Source: Mogibacterium sp. (lineage in GTDB: Bacteria; Bacillota; Clostridia; Peptostreptococcales; Anaerovoracaceae). Taken from it: a stretch of 64,000 nucleotides of DNA. Positions 7,342-15,930 of this stretch are shown here, one piece after another. The first letter of the stretch is position 1. The number at the start of each line of letters is the position of its first letter. Where the stretch lies: positions 124,001 through 188,000 of the forward strand of contig JAKSSP010000002.1 in NCBI GenBank assembly GCA_024403035.1, read 5' to 3'. The position numbers were made by a program, and so were the translations under genes. The notes beneath the pieces are model-generated. The model searched no databases. It saw nothing but the letters and a program-made list of their open reading frames with translations, and was not told the origin of the DNA.

Positions 7342-10020
7342 TCACAGATGAGAGCGTATCTCCTCCTCTGTGCGTCCAAGCATGTCCAGAAACTCCCGCG
7401 AGGATATCCTCAGAGCTCCGTGAGCCCACGCGTCTGTCTGTACAAGGTTGTCGGAAGTGACTGCGTAGACCTGCCTGTCTCTGCTGCCCGCGGCCATCAC
7501 TCCCATGCGTATGTCAGCGGGTTCATCCTCCGCAGTGAAAACGACTCTGACGCCGTTTATCACTTCTTCATGACCTGTGCCGAACGGCACATTGTACGCG
7601 TCAAACAGCATTATCGTTTCACATCCTGTGTATCCCGCGTAATTGCTTATCCTGTCGATGATCTGGTCTCTGGCCGATCCCATGTCTATGGCTGAGAGCT
7701 CTTTGAGATAAGGATCCGCGAATATGAGGTTATAGCCGTCGATCAGAACGAGCGGCGGTCTGTCATCCGGCCTTTCAGTCTTTCTTTCGTGGCGCGCCCT
7801 TATCTCCTGATTGCGCGCCTCGTTGCGGGCAGCCTCCTCTTTGGAAAGCTCCGGTTTTTTCCTGTAATCAGCTTCAGTTGCTTCCTTGCGGCGGGTCTCT
7901 TTCGAAACACCGTATGTGCGTTCGAAAATGCTGCGAAGCTCCTTTTCTGCTTTGGCTCTCCTTCTGGCAGCCTCCTTCACGTCAATGATCTCATTGGCAG
8001 CAGCGCTTCTTTGAGGGATATATCCTGTAGATGCCGCCGACGCCTCTGCCCTGCGCTTCAAAACGCTGCCAAGATGCATATGTCCCGCAGCTTCATCCCA
8101 CTTTACTATATCGCTGCCGCTGTGATTTACAAATACCGAATCAGCCGGGTTATCGACATCCCTTTCAGGCTCATATGCGCTTTGCTCTATGACCTTTTCC
8201 GCGTCATGGCAGACATCGTATCCGGCAGCTGTGACTGTCAGCCGTCCTTCACCGGCAGTATATCCCGCCAGAGTCAGCTGATATCCTGATATTTCTTTTG
8301 CAGGCACACGTCCTTTTATCTTTGCCGTATCGCCTGTCTGTTCAAGGCTGTCCTGACTGCCGCCCATCTGCCTTATGTCCGTCATGGCGCGCCCGACGTT
8401 CCCGGCCGGCACTTCCATCTCATACTCACACCATGGTTCAAGCAGTACCGCTTTGCCGGCAGCCCTCGCCTGCATCAGCGCGTGTCTTACTGCCCTGTAC
8501 GTCGCTTCGCGGAAGTCTCCCCCCGTCGTATGCTTGTCATGTGCTCTGCCCGCGGCAAGACTGATCTTTATATCCGTAACGGGCGATCCTGTCAGGACAC
8601 CTGTATGTTCTTTTTCTTCCAGGTGAGTCATTATGAGACGCTGCCAGTTGAGCGCCAGCTCATCCTCAGGAACGATGCTGGTTATGACTATGCCGCTGCC
8701 GCGCTCAGCAGGCTCGACTATAAGGTGAACCTCGGCATAGTGTCTCAAAGGCTCAAAGTGTCCCATGCCCTCAAATGTGCCGTCTATGGTCTCCAGATAG
8801 AGCACGCTGCCCGATCCGAAACTTACATCATAGCCGAATCTTTCCTTTATTATAGTCTGCAGGACCTCGAGCTGAACTTGACCCATAATCCTTATCTCTA
8901 AAGTCCCATCAGCCCTGCGCGCTACGTTCAGCATCGGGTCTTCCTGAGTCAGTACTGCAAGGTCTTTCAGCAGAAGATACGGATCCATGCCTTCCGGGCC
9001 TTCGACCGTATATACCATGAAAGGCTTGATACTGCAGCCGATGAGCGGTTTTTCACATCCAAGTCCGTCACCCGGCAGGGCTCGTCCGAGCCCCGTCACG
9101 GCGCAGACCGTGCCGGCCGCTGCGGAGCCGGCATTAGTGCAGCGGCTGCCGGAGTAAAGCCTTATCTGATTGACCTTCTCCTCCCGCTCTTCACCTGAAG
9201 CGCTGTTTACCTTCACTTTGTCTCTGACCTTCAGTTCTCCTCCGGTCACCTTGATGAAGCACAGCCTTTCCCCGTCCTCTGCGTCTGCTATCTTGAACAC
9301 CCTTGCGCCAAAATCACTGCCGTATCCCGGCGCTTTTGTATATCTTTCTATCACATCTATGAGCCCTTCGATACCTTCTATCTTAAGAGCCGATCCGAAC
9401 ATGCATGGTATGATCTCACCCTCCAGCATAGCATCGGCTATCTGATCGTCGGAAAGCACTCCGCCTTCAAGAACGATCTCCGCCAGCTCAGGCGAATAAA
9501 GAGTCACTGCGTCCGTGAATGCCTCTGTCCTCTCCGCCGCTCCGCTGAAATCGACCATGCCTGCTTCAAGCTCAGATGCCATCTGCGCCAGTATGTCCTC
9601 TTTAGGCCTCACGGCGATGTCCATCTTGTTTACGAATACGAAGACCGGGATGCCCCTCTCCTTCAGAAGTCTGAAAAGTGTTTTGGTATGAGCCTGCACC
9701 CCTTCAGAACCGCTCACCACCAGGAGGGCGTAATCCAGGACGGATAAAGACCTCTCCATCTCGGCTGCGAAGTCCACGTGGCCCGGTGTATCTATAAGAG
9801 TCACCTCAGTGCCGCCCGCCATAAAATGGGCCTGCCTTGAGAATATGGTGATGCCGCGGTTCCTTTCTATCGAGTCATCATCAAGATATGAATCTCCGTG
9901 GTCCACCCTGCCCGGTTTCCTTATTTCTCCTGTCGTGTACAGCAAAGCTTCCGACAAGGTGGTCTTGCCGGCATCTACGTGAGCGAGTATTCCGATTGTT
10001 AACCTCTTAGCAGAAGCCAT
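7342..10020 (-). CDS. TetM/EF-G-like ribosomal GTPase fused to Rae1/YacP-type NYN nuclease domain
   Basis: Residues 1 to about 660 are a translation-factor GTPase most like the TetM/TetO ribosomal protection proteins. The G motifs are HVDAGKTT (P loop), RGITI (switch I), DTPGHVDF and NKMD, followed by EF-G-like domains II-V. Domain IV contains TTGGDFREATYRAV in place of the TetM loop that dislodges tetracycline, and the Pro of that loop (SPVSTP in TetM) is not evident. A highly charged helical linker of about 90 residues then leads to residues 757-892, which match the YacP/Rae1 family of NYN endoribonucleases. The acidic residues of that fold are present: Asp761 in DGYN, Asp807 in FDAY, Asp836 in EPAD and Asp857 in TSD. 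Rae1 of Bacillus subtilis enters the ribosomal A site and cleaves mRNA. The gene is divergent from trkA and has no clear regulator beside it. A role in ribosome rescue or mRNA decay is inferred; tetracycline resistance is possible but less likely. Confidence 0.9.
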   Translation of the reverse strand: MASAKRLTIGILAHVDAGKTTLSEALLYTTGEIRKPGRVDHGDSYLDDDSIERNRGITIFSRQAHFMAGGTEVTLIDTPGHVDFAAEMERSLSVLDYALLVVSGSEGVQAHTKTLFRLLKERGIPVFVFVNKMDIAVRPKEDILAQMASELEAGMVDFSGAAERTEAFTDAVTLYSPELAEIVLEGGVLSDDQIADAMLEGEIIPCMFGSALKIEGIEGLIDVIERYTKAPGYGSDFGARVFKIADAEDGERLCFIKVTGGELKVRDKVKVNSASGEEREEKVNQIRLYSGSRCTNAGSAAAGTVCAVTGLGRALPGDGLGCEKPLIGCSIKPFMVYTVEGPEGMDPYLLLKDLAVLTQEDPMLNVARRADGTLEIRIMGQVQLEVLQTIIKERFGYDVSFGSGSVLYLETIDGTFEGMGHFEPLRHYAEVHLIVEPAERGSGIVITSIVPEDELALNWQRLIMTHLEEKEHTGVLTGSPVTDIKISLAAGRAHDKHTTGGDFREATYRAVRHALMQARAAGKAVLLEPWCEYEMEVPAGNVGRAMTDIRQMGGSQDSLEQTGDTAKIKGRVPAKEISGYQLTLAGYTAGEGRLTVTAAGYDVCHDAEKVIEQSAYEPERDVDNPADSVFVNHSGSDIVKWDEAAGHMHLGSVLKRRAEASAASTGYIPQRSAAANEIIDVKEAARRRAKAEKELRSIFERTYGVSKETRRKEATEADYRKKPELSKEEAARNEARNQEIRARHERKTERPDDRPPLVLIDGYNLIFADPYLKELSAIDMGSARDQIIDRISNYAGYTGCETIMLFDAYNVPFGTGHEEVINGVRVVFTAEDEPADIRMGVMAAGSRDRQVYAVTSDNLVQTDAWAHGALRISSREFLDMLGRTEEEIRSHL

Positions 10021-10118
10021 CTTATTTAATCTTTTACGTTTCTTTTATGGTTTAATCATTCAGAAAGTATTATCATATACACATTATAACGGATAACCCC
10101 GGATTGTGAGGCATTATT

Positions 10119-11477
10119 ATGAAGATAGTCGTGATCGGTACCGGCAAGGTCGGAAGCCTTCTCGTAGAGCAGCTGACAGCGGAAGGCCATCAGATAGTCG
10201 CCATAGACCGTAACGAGAAAAAGCTCATGGACCTGCAGAACAGCTTTGATGTGCTGTGCCTTGCGGGAAACGCGGCAGACCGCAAGGTGCTGCTTGAAGC
10301 AGGTGTGGCTACAGCTGACCTGGTCATCGCTGCCACAAACAGCGATGAGGTCAATATGCTTTGCTGCCTGCTTGCCAAGAAGCTTGGCACTTCACATACG
10401 ATCGCCCGCGTGCGCAAGCATGAGCTTGCTGATGAAATAGAGATATTTGCCGAGGACATGGGGCTTTCCATGACCATAAATCCCGAGCTGTACGCAGCCC
10501 AGGAGATCTTTTCAGTGCTTCGATTCCCGGGACTGATGTCCGTGGAGTCATTCGGCCATGGTCTGTTCCAGATGGTGGAATTCCGTCTGACTGAAGAAGG
10601 CCCGGCCACATCGATGACTCTGCAGGAACTGTCAAAAAAATACAGGTCAAAAGCTCTGGTATGCGCCATAAGACGTGGCGGTAACACTGTCATTCCTGAC
10701 GGCAATGCCATCCTCAGGGTCGGCGATCTTATTAGCTTTGCTGCCGATCCGAAGGAGACCGAGCTCTTCCTTAAACTGTGCGGTATCAGGAGCCGCATGC
10801 CTAAGCATGTAATGATACTCGGCGCGGGCATGATCGCCTACTACCTGCTTCGCATGATGCGTGAAGTAGGCATGCAGTCCGTAGTAATAGAAAACAACGC
10901 AGCAAACGCTGAGACACTCAACCAGGCGGTACCGGGACAGCTCATCATCAATGCAGACGGCACAGACCGCGATATACTTGATGAGGAAGGTCTCAGCGCC
11001 GCGGACGCATTTGTCGCCCTGACCGGCACGGATGAGGTCAACATGCTCATGGGCATGTATGCCCACCGCGAAGGAGTCCCTAAAGTCGTTACAAAGATCT
11101 CCAGAAGCAGCATGCTGGATCTCGTAGATATAGAACGTGTGGGCAGTGTCGTCTGTCCGCGTGACATAGTGGCGAGCCGTATAATCAGCTACGTCCGCGC
11201 AAAGGAAAACGCCGGCGGCAGCAACGTTGAGACCCTCTACCGCATAGCCGAGGGCACTGCAGAAGCGCTGGAATTCACGGTCCATGAAGATCACGGCTCA
11301 CTTACGGGCGTGCCTCTCAGGGATCTTAGGACAAGAGATGGCGTTATCCTGTGCGCGATACTGCGCAGGGGCAAGGTCATCATCCCGGGCGGCAGTGACA
11401 CCATAGAACAAGGCGACCACGTGGTCATAGCAACAACGATAAAGCAGCTGACGGATCTTTCAATGATCCTTCAATAA
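10119..11477 (+). CDS. trkA: Trk potassium uptake regulatory subunit TrkA
   Basis: Cytoplasmic NAD(H)/nucleotide-binding gating subunit of the Trk K+ uptake system. It has two tandem RCK units, as expected for a full-length TrkA of about 450 residues. The first Rossmann domain opens with IGTGKVGSLL at residue 6 and has an RCK_C part ending near 220. The second begins with ILGAGMIAYYLL near 232, and its C-terminal RCK_C domain ends the protein. The acidic residue closing the first NAD site is in VAIDRN. It is followed after 3 bases by trkH, so the pair forms an operon. Confidence 0.95.
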   Translation: MKIVVIGTGKVGSLLVEQLTAEGHQIVAIDRNEKKLMDLQNSFDVLCLAGNAADRKVLLEAGVATADLVIAATNSDEVNMLCCLLAKKLGTSHTIARVRKHELADEIEIFAEDMGLSMTINPELYAAQEIFSVLRFPGLMSVESFGHGLFQMVEFRLTEEGPATSMTLQELSKKYRSKALVCAIRRGGNTVIPDGNAILRVGDLISFAADPKETELFLKLCGIRSRMPKHVMILGAGMIAYYLLRMMREVGMQSVVIENNAANAETLNQAVPGQLIINADGTDRDILDEEGLSAADAFVALTGTDEVNMLMGMYAHREGVPKVVTKISRSSMLDLVDIERVGSVVCPRDIVASRIISYVRAKENAGGSNVETLYRIAEGTAEALEFTVHEDHGSLTGVPLRDLRTRDGVILCAILRRGKVIIPGGSDTIEQGDHVVIATTIKQLTDLSMILQ

Positions 11478-11480
11478 CAC

Positions 11481-12926
11481 ATGAAAACAAAGGTAGTACT
11501 ACATACAATCGGATTTATATTGCTGATCGAAGCAGGCCTGCTTCTCATTCCGGCCATCGTCGGGTTGGTCTTTCACGAGCAGGCTTCTGTCAGGGTATTT
11601 CTTATTACAGTCCTGATCACCGCGGCCGCGGGCGGACTGCTTCTTCTTGTGAAACCCGCGGCTAACACGATCTATGCGCGTGAGGGATTTGTCATAACCG
11701 GAGTATCCTGGATCATGCTCAGTCTTTTCGGCTGCCTGCCTTTTGTGATCAGCGGACAGATCTCAAGCCCTGTTGACGCATTCTTTGAGACAGTATCCGG
11801 CTTCACCACCACCGGAGCAAGCATCCTTACGGATATAGAGTCTCTCGACAATTCCATGCTGTTCTGGCGCAGCTTTACCCACTGGATCGGTGGCATGGGA
11901 ATACTCGTATTTGGCATGATCATCGTACCTTTGGGAGGCAAACGCAGCATGCACCTCCTCAGAGCCGAATCTCCGGGACCTTCTTCCGGCAAGCTGGTGC
12001 CTCACATGCGTGATACCGCAGGCCTCCTCTACGGCATTTACATTGCCATGTCGCTGATAATGCTGGGATTTCTGATGGCCGGCGGCATGCCGCTTTTTGA
12101 CAGCCTTATCAATGTATTCGGAACCGCCGGTACCGGCGGTTTCTCCAATCACAGCGCAAGCATCGGCTTCTATGACAGCGAATACTTTGAAGTGGTCATA
12201 GGAGTATTTATGCTGCTCTTCGGAGTAAACTTCAATCTGTACTTCCTCATTCTGCTTAAGCGCTTCAGGGCCGCTCTCGGCAGCGAAGAGCTTCATTGGT
12301 ATCTTGGCTTTATCGCCATTTCGGTCATTACGATTGCGGTAAATATAAACAGCCTGTATGGCAGTTTCCATCAGGCTGTCCGTCATTCGTTCTTTGCAGT
12401 TTCATCGATCATCACTACCACCGGCTTCGGCACCATGGACTTCGATACCTGGCCGCAGTACTCCCGCACCCTGCTTGTGTTCCTGATGTTTGTCGGAGCG
12501 TGCGCCGGAAGCACAGGCGGAGGTCTCAAGGTGTCCAGAGTGATCCTTCTGCAGCGGACCGTAAAAAGAGGCCTGCGCAGGATGGTCCACTCCAGATCTG
12601 TCGGAAGCGTCCGCTTTGAGGGACGCATGGTGGAAGAGGATACGATAAACGCATGCCTCGTATATCTGGCTGTTTACTGCATGATCACAGTAGCCAGTGT
12701 ATTGCTTGTTTCTTTAAACAACGTCTCTTATGAGACGAATGTCACCGGCGTGATCGCATGTATTAACAACATAGGTCCGGGACTCGGAATGGTAGGTCCT
12801 GCGGGAAACTATGCCTCGTTCTCCTTGCCTTCCAAGCTGGTGCTTTCGTTCGACATGCTTGCGGGCAGACTCGAGCTCTTCCCTGTCCTGCTGCTGTTCT
12901 ATCCCTCTACCTGGAAGCGCAGCTAA
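11481..12926 (+). CDS. trkH: Trk potassium uptake channel subunit TrkH
   Basis: Integral membrane K+ translocating subunit of the TrkAH system. The 481 residues contain the repeated membrane-pore-membrane pattern of the SKT superfamily with selectivity-filter-like Gly segments: SGFTTTGAS, GTAGTGGFSNH, TTTGFGTMDF and the fourth loop NNIGPGLG. The conserved basic helix region KRGLRRMVHSR lies in the cytoplasmic loop near residue 370. The start is three bases after the trkA stop, with little Shine-Dalgarno sequence of its own, which points to translational coupling. Its 3' end nearly touches the convergent MATE gene (3-base gap), and no terminator is visible between them. Confidence 0.95.
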   Translation: MKTKVVLHTIGFILLIEAGLLLIPAIVGLVFHEQASVRVFLITVLITAAAGGLLLLVKPAANTIYAREGFVITGVSWIMLSLFGCLPFVISGQISSPVDAFFETVSGFTTTGASILTDIESLDNSMLFWRSFTHWIGGMGILVFGMIIVPLGGKRSMHLLRAESPGPSSGKLVPHMRDTAGLLYGIYIAMSLIMLGFLMAGGMPLFDSLINVFGTAGTGGFSNHSASIGFYDSEYFEVVIGVFMLLFGVNFNLYFLILLKRFRAALGSEELHWYLGFIAISVITIAVNINSLYGSFHQAVRHSFFAVSSIITTTGFGTMDFDTWPQYSRTLLVFLMFVGACAGSTGGGLKVSRVILLQRTVKRGLRRMVHSRSVGSVRFEGRMVEEDTINACLVYLAVYCMITVASVLLVSLNNVSYETNVTGVIACINNIGPGLGMVGPAGNYASFSLPSKLVLSFDMLAGRLELFPVLLLFYPSTWKRS

Positions 12927-12929
12927 GCG

Positions 12930-14282
12930 CTACAGGTCTTCTATTACCGTATTCATCCACTTTTTTGATATGTATCTTTTTGTGACTATCGCCGCTCTTA
13001 TGAATATCTCTATCCTTGTAACGAGAAGCGCCAGATGCACAGGCATTTGCCATACAAGAGCAGCGATGAATGCAAGCGGTATAGCTATCAGCCAGACACA
13101 CGACATTTCCGCGATCATAGCGAATCTCGTGTCCCCTCCTGCTCTCAGGATCCCCGCTATCTGCAGTCCATTGTAAAGGTCAGCCGCCATCGTGGCGCCA
13201 AAGACGATGATTATGTATTTCGTGTACATCTGCCCCGCTTCAGTAAGCCTAAAGACTCCCGAGAGCGGTCCGGATAGGATGATCGCAATAGTTCCGATGA
13301 TCATGCCTACTACCAGGATCGCCTTGATCAGATGTTTTGAGAGCTTCCATGTGTATTCCATGTCGCCCTCGCCAAGCTTTTCTCCAACGAGTATCAGGGC
13401 TGCGTCCCCTATGCTGAAGGCCGCAAAGTTGAATATGTTGAATATGGCGTTGGCTGCCTGGTATGCCGCGTACGCTGTCGTGCTGATACGGCTGAACGCC
13501 GCTACATACATGGACTGGCCAAAGCCCCAGAAAAATTCGTTTATGGTAGTCGGAGTCGCGTTCTTTATTACGCGCCGTACAAGTTCCGGATCCCATCCGA
13601 AGAAGCTCGGTATGCTTCCGCGGAACTCGTTGCTGCTTCGGAATCCACAATAGCCATTCAGAACGACTTCGACTATCCTTGCCGACAGGGTGCCTATGGC
13701 AGCTCCTGCGACTCCCAGTCTCGGAGCGCCCAGCTTTCCGAAGATGAGTATATAGTTTACCGTGATGTTGGTGATGAATACCGCCGCGCTCACTATCATC
13801 GGTATCCTGACCTGCTGTGTAGCCTTGAACGCCATCTCAAGCGGAGCGGATACGGCCAGGAGCAGGAATGAGACAGCGTTGATCCTCACATACTGCATCG
13901 CGAGGGCTTTTACAGCAGGGTCCTCAGTGTAAATCGATATTATCGTGCCCGTGGCCCCCATGGTAAGAATGAAGAAGAACACGCCAAGTCCGGCAAGCAA
14001 TGTGAAGTCAAAGCCTATCACCTTGCGTATATTGGCCATGTCCCTGGTGCCGTAGAACTGCGCCATGAACGTTGCCGAGCCGGACAGGATACCGAACAGT
14101 ACCAGATAGTGCACCATAAACAACTGAGATCCCACGCCTACTGCGGCGAGCTCAGTCTCTCCGAGGAATCCCACCATGATGTTGTCTATCATCGACAGGG
14201 TCGCCGACACCACGCCCTGAATGGCTATAGGTGTTGCTATCCTTGCAAGTTTTCTGTTTACCTGTTTGGTATCAAACTCCAT
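12930..14282 (-). CDS. MATE family multidrug/cation efflux transporter
   Basis: Twelve-helix exporter of the MatE/NorM family in the cytoplasmic membrane, usually driven by Na+ or H+ gradients. At 450 residues it is full length. The MATE hallmarks are SMIDNIMVGFLGETELAAVG in helices 1-2, the internal repeat around NATPTTINEFFWG, and AGILRAGGDTRF before the last helices. No specific drug can be predicted. It is convergent with trkH and divergent from the M32 carboxypeptidase gene. The shared AT-rich intergenic stretch at 14283-14362 has TATAAT-like boxes on both strands. There is no obvious Shine-Dalgarno sequence before the ATG. Confidence 0.92.
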   Translation of the reverse strand: MEFDTKQVNRKLARIATPIAIQGVVSATLSMIDNIMVGFLGETELAAVGVGSQLFMVHYLVLFGILSGSATFMAQFYGTRDMANIRKVIGFDFTLLAGLGVFFFILTMGATGTIISIYTEDPAVKALAMQYVRINAVSFLLLAVSAPLEMAFKATQQVRIPMIVSAAVFITNITVNYILIFGKLGAPRLGVAGAAIGTLSARIVEVVLNGYCGFRSSNEFRGSIPSFFGWDPELVRRVIKNATPTTINEFFWGFGQSMYVAAFSRISTTAYAAYQAANAIFNIFNFAAFSIGDAALILVGEKLGEGDMEYTWKLSKHLIKAILVVGMIIGTIAIILSGPLSGVFRLTEAGQMYTKYIIIVFGATMAADLYNGLQIAGILRAGGDTRFAMIAEMSCVWLIAIPLAFIAALVWQMPVHLALLVTRIEIFIRAAIVTKRYISKKWMNTVIEDL

Positions 14283-14362
14283 GTTCAGTTTGGTTGTGGC
14301 AAATTCTTTCGTTTTGAGTTAGTATTATTATACTAGAAACAGCACTCCGGAGGTATTTTTTT

Positions 14363-15874
14363 ATGACAAAAATGACACTTGCTGAGGCCCGCCCGGCTCT
14401 TATGGCTCTGCAGCGTAAAATGGCTGCTTATGACCATGCGGTGGGACTCATTTATTTTGACGGATGCACATATGCTCCAAGTGATACGGCAGAAAACAGA
14501 GCCACGACAATGGCTATCCTTACAGAAGAAATATACAGGCAGAGTACATCTGAGGAGACAGTAGAGCTTCTTGAGTTCCTCGACGCTCACAAGGACGAGC
14601 TCAGTTCTGATGAGCAGCGCATGGTATATCTGCTGCTCAAGGACATCCGCGACATGAAGAAGATCCCGCCGGATGAATACATAGCCTACCAGGAGCTTCT
14701 TATAATGTCCGACGACGTATGGCACAAAGCAAAGGAAGCATCAGATTTCGAACTCTTCCGCCCGTACCTCGAGCAGATCTTCGATACTCACAAGAAATTC
14801 GCGAAGTATATTGAGCCTGACAAGGATCCGTTCGACCACTGGCTGAACGTATACGAAGAAGGCCTTGACATGAAGACCTGCGACGAATTCTTCGAAAAGC
14901 TTCGTTCCGGCATAGTCCCTCTTCTTAAGCGTATCAAGGAAAAGCCTCAGGTAGATGACAGTATCAGGCATGGATATTTTCCCCCTGAAAACCAGGAAGA
15001 GCTCGCTTACATGCTGATGAATAAGATCGGCCTCGACCTCGGACACGTTGGTCTGGCTACGACGGAGCACCCTTTCACGACTAATTTCGGATCGCACCTT
15101 GATGAGCGTATCACTACTCATTATTATGAGGACGACTTCGCCTGCTCAATGTTCAGCGTCATCCACGAAGGCGGTCACGCCCTCTATGACACAGGCTCTG
15201 CGCCGGAACTTGCATTCACTGCCCTTGACTGCGGTGTCTCGATGGGCATCCATGAGAGCCAGAGCAGGTTCTATGAAAATATTATTGGCAGAAGTAAAGC
15301 TTTCTGCAGCATGATCTTCCCTGAACTCAAACGCATCCTTCCGGAGCAGATGGAAGGCTATACCGCCGATGACTTTTATTACGGCATGAACAAAGTGGAG
15401 CCATCGCTCATCAGGACGGAAGCCGACGAGCTTACATACTCGCTTCACATCATGATCCGCTACGAGCTTGAGAAGCGCGTGATGCACGATGAGCTCGAGG
15501 TCAAAGATCTGCCTGCGGAATGGAACCTCCTGTACAAGGAATACCTTGGCATCGACGTACCGGATGATAAGCACGGCGTCCTCCAGGACTGCCACTGGGG
15601 CAACGGCTCCATCGGATATTTCCCTTCATATGCGCTGGGCAATGCCTACGGCGCTCAGTTCCTTGCAAAGATGAAGGAAACAGTGGATGTGGACGCATGC
15701 ATCGCCGCAGGAGACTTCGGACCGGTCAACGAGTGGAACCGCGAGCACATCTGGCAGCACGGCTACAGGTTTAAGCCTTCTGAGCTTCTTGACCGCGTAC
15801 TTGGCGAACCTTTCGATCCACAGTACTACATCGAATACCTTACCAGGAAGTTCACGGAGGTATACGGACTTTAG
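14363..15874 (+). CDS. M32 family carboxypeptidase (Taq/thermostable carboxypeptidase 1 type)
   Basis: Cytoplasmic metallocarboxypeptidase that removes C-terminal amino acids from peptides. The zinc motif HEGGH is at residues 268-272, and the third ligand region HESQSR contains Glu298, as in the family. The 503 residues match the usual length of about 500. GGAGG lies 8 bases upstream of the ATG. The gene stands alone on the plus strand and is followed by a strong hairpin shared with the convergent MATE-ATPase gene. With the M20 peptidase and peptidase T elsewhere in this window, it indicates active use of peptides. Confidence 0.95.
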   Translation: MTKMTLAEARPALMALQRKMAAYDHAVGLIYFDGCTYAPSDTAENRATTMAILTEEIYRQSTSEETVELLEFLDAHKDELSSDEQRMVYLLLKDIRDMKKIPPDEYIAYQELLIMSDDVWHKAKEASDFELFRPYLEQIFDTHKKFAKYIEPDKDPFDHWLNVYEEGLDMKTCDEFFEKLRSGIVPLLKRIKEKPQVDDSIRHGYFPPENQEELAYMLMNKIGLDLGHVGLATTEHPFTTNFGSHLDERITTHYYEDDFACSMFSVIHEGGHALYDTGSAPELAFTALDCGVSMGIHESQSRFYENIIGRSKAFCSMIFPELKRILPEQMEGYTADDFYYGMNKVEPSLIRTEADELTYSLHIMIRYELEKRVMHDELEVKDLPAEWNLLYKEYLGIDVPDDKHGVLQDCHWGNGSIGYFPSYALGNAYGAQFLAKMKETVDVDACIAAGDFGPVNEWNREHIWQHGYRFKPSELLDRVLGEPFDPQYYIEYLTRKFTEVYGL

Positions 15875-15892
15875 GAAGTACCCGCAATACAA

Positions 15893-15921
15893 AAGACCAC
15901 AGCCATAAAGGCCGCGGTCTT
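15893..15921. terminator. bidirectional intrinsic terminator
   Basis: A 12-base inverted repeat (AAGACCACAGCC and GGCCGCGGTCTT) surrounds a 5-base loop between two convergent genes. In the minus-strand transcript the two non-Watson-Crick positions become G-U pairs, so the hairpin is stronger there. T-rich tails are present on both sides. Confidence 0.8.
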
Positions 15922-15930
15922 ATCTTTTTC

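Noticed and set aside
7342..10020. A simple tetracycline resistance gene
   Set aside because: The GTPase part is TetM-like, but the drug-dislodging loop differs, a nuclease domain is fused to it, and there is no leader-peptide attenuator or mobile element nearby.
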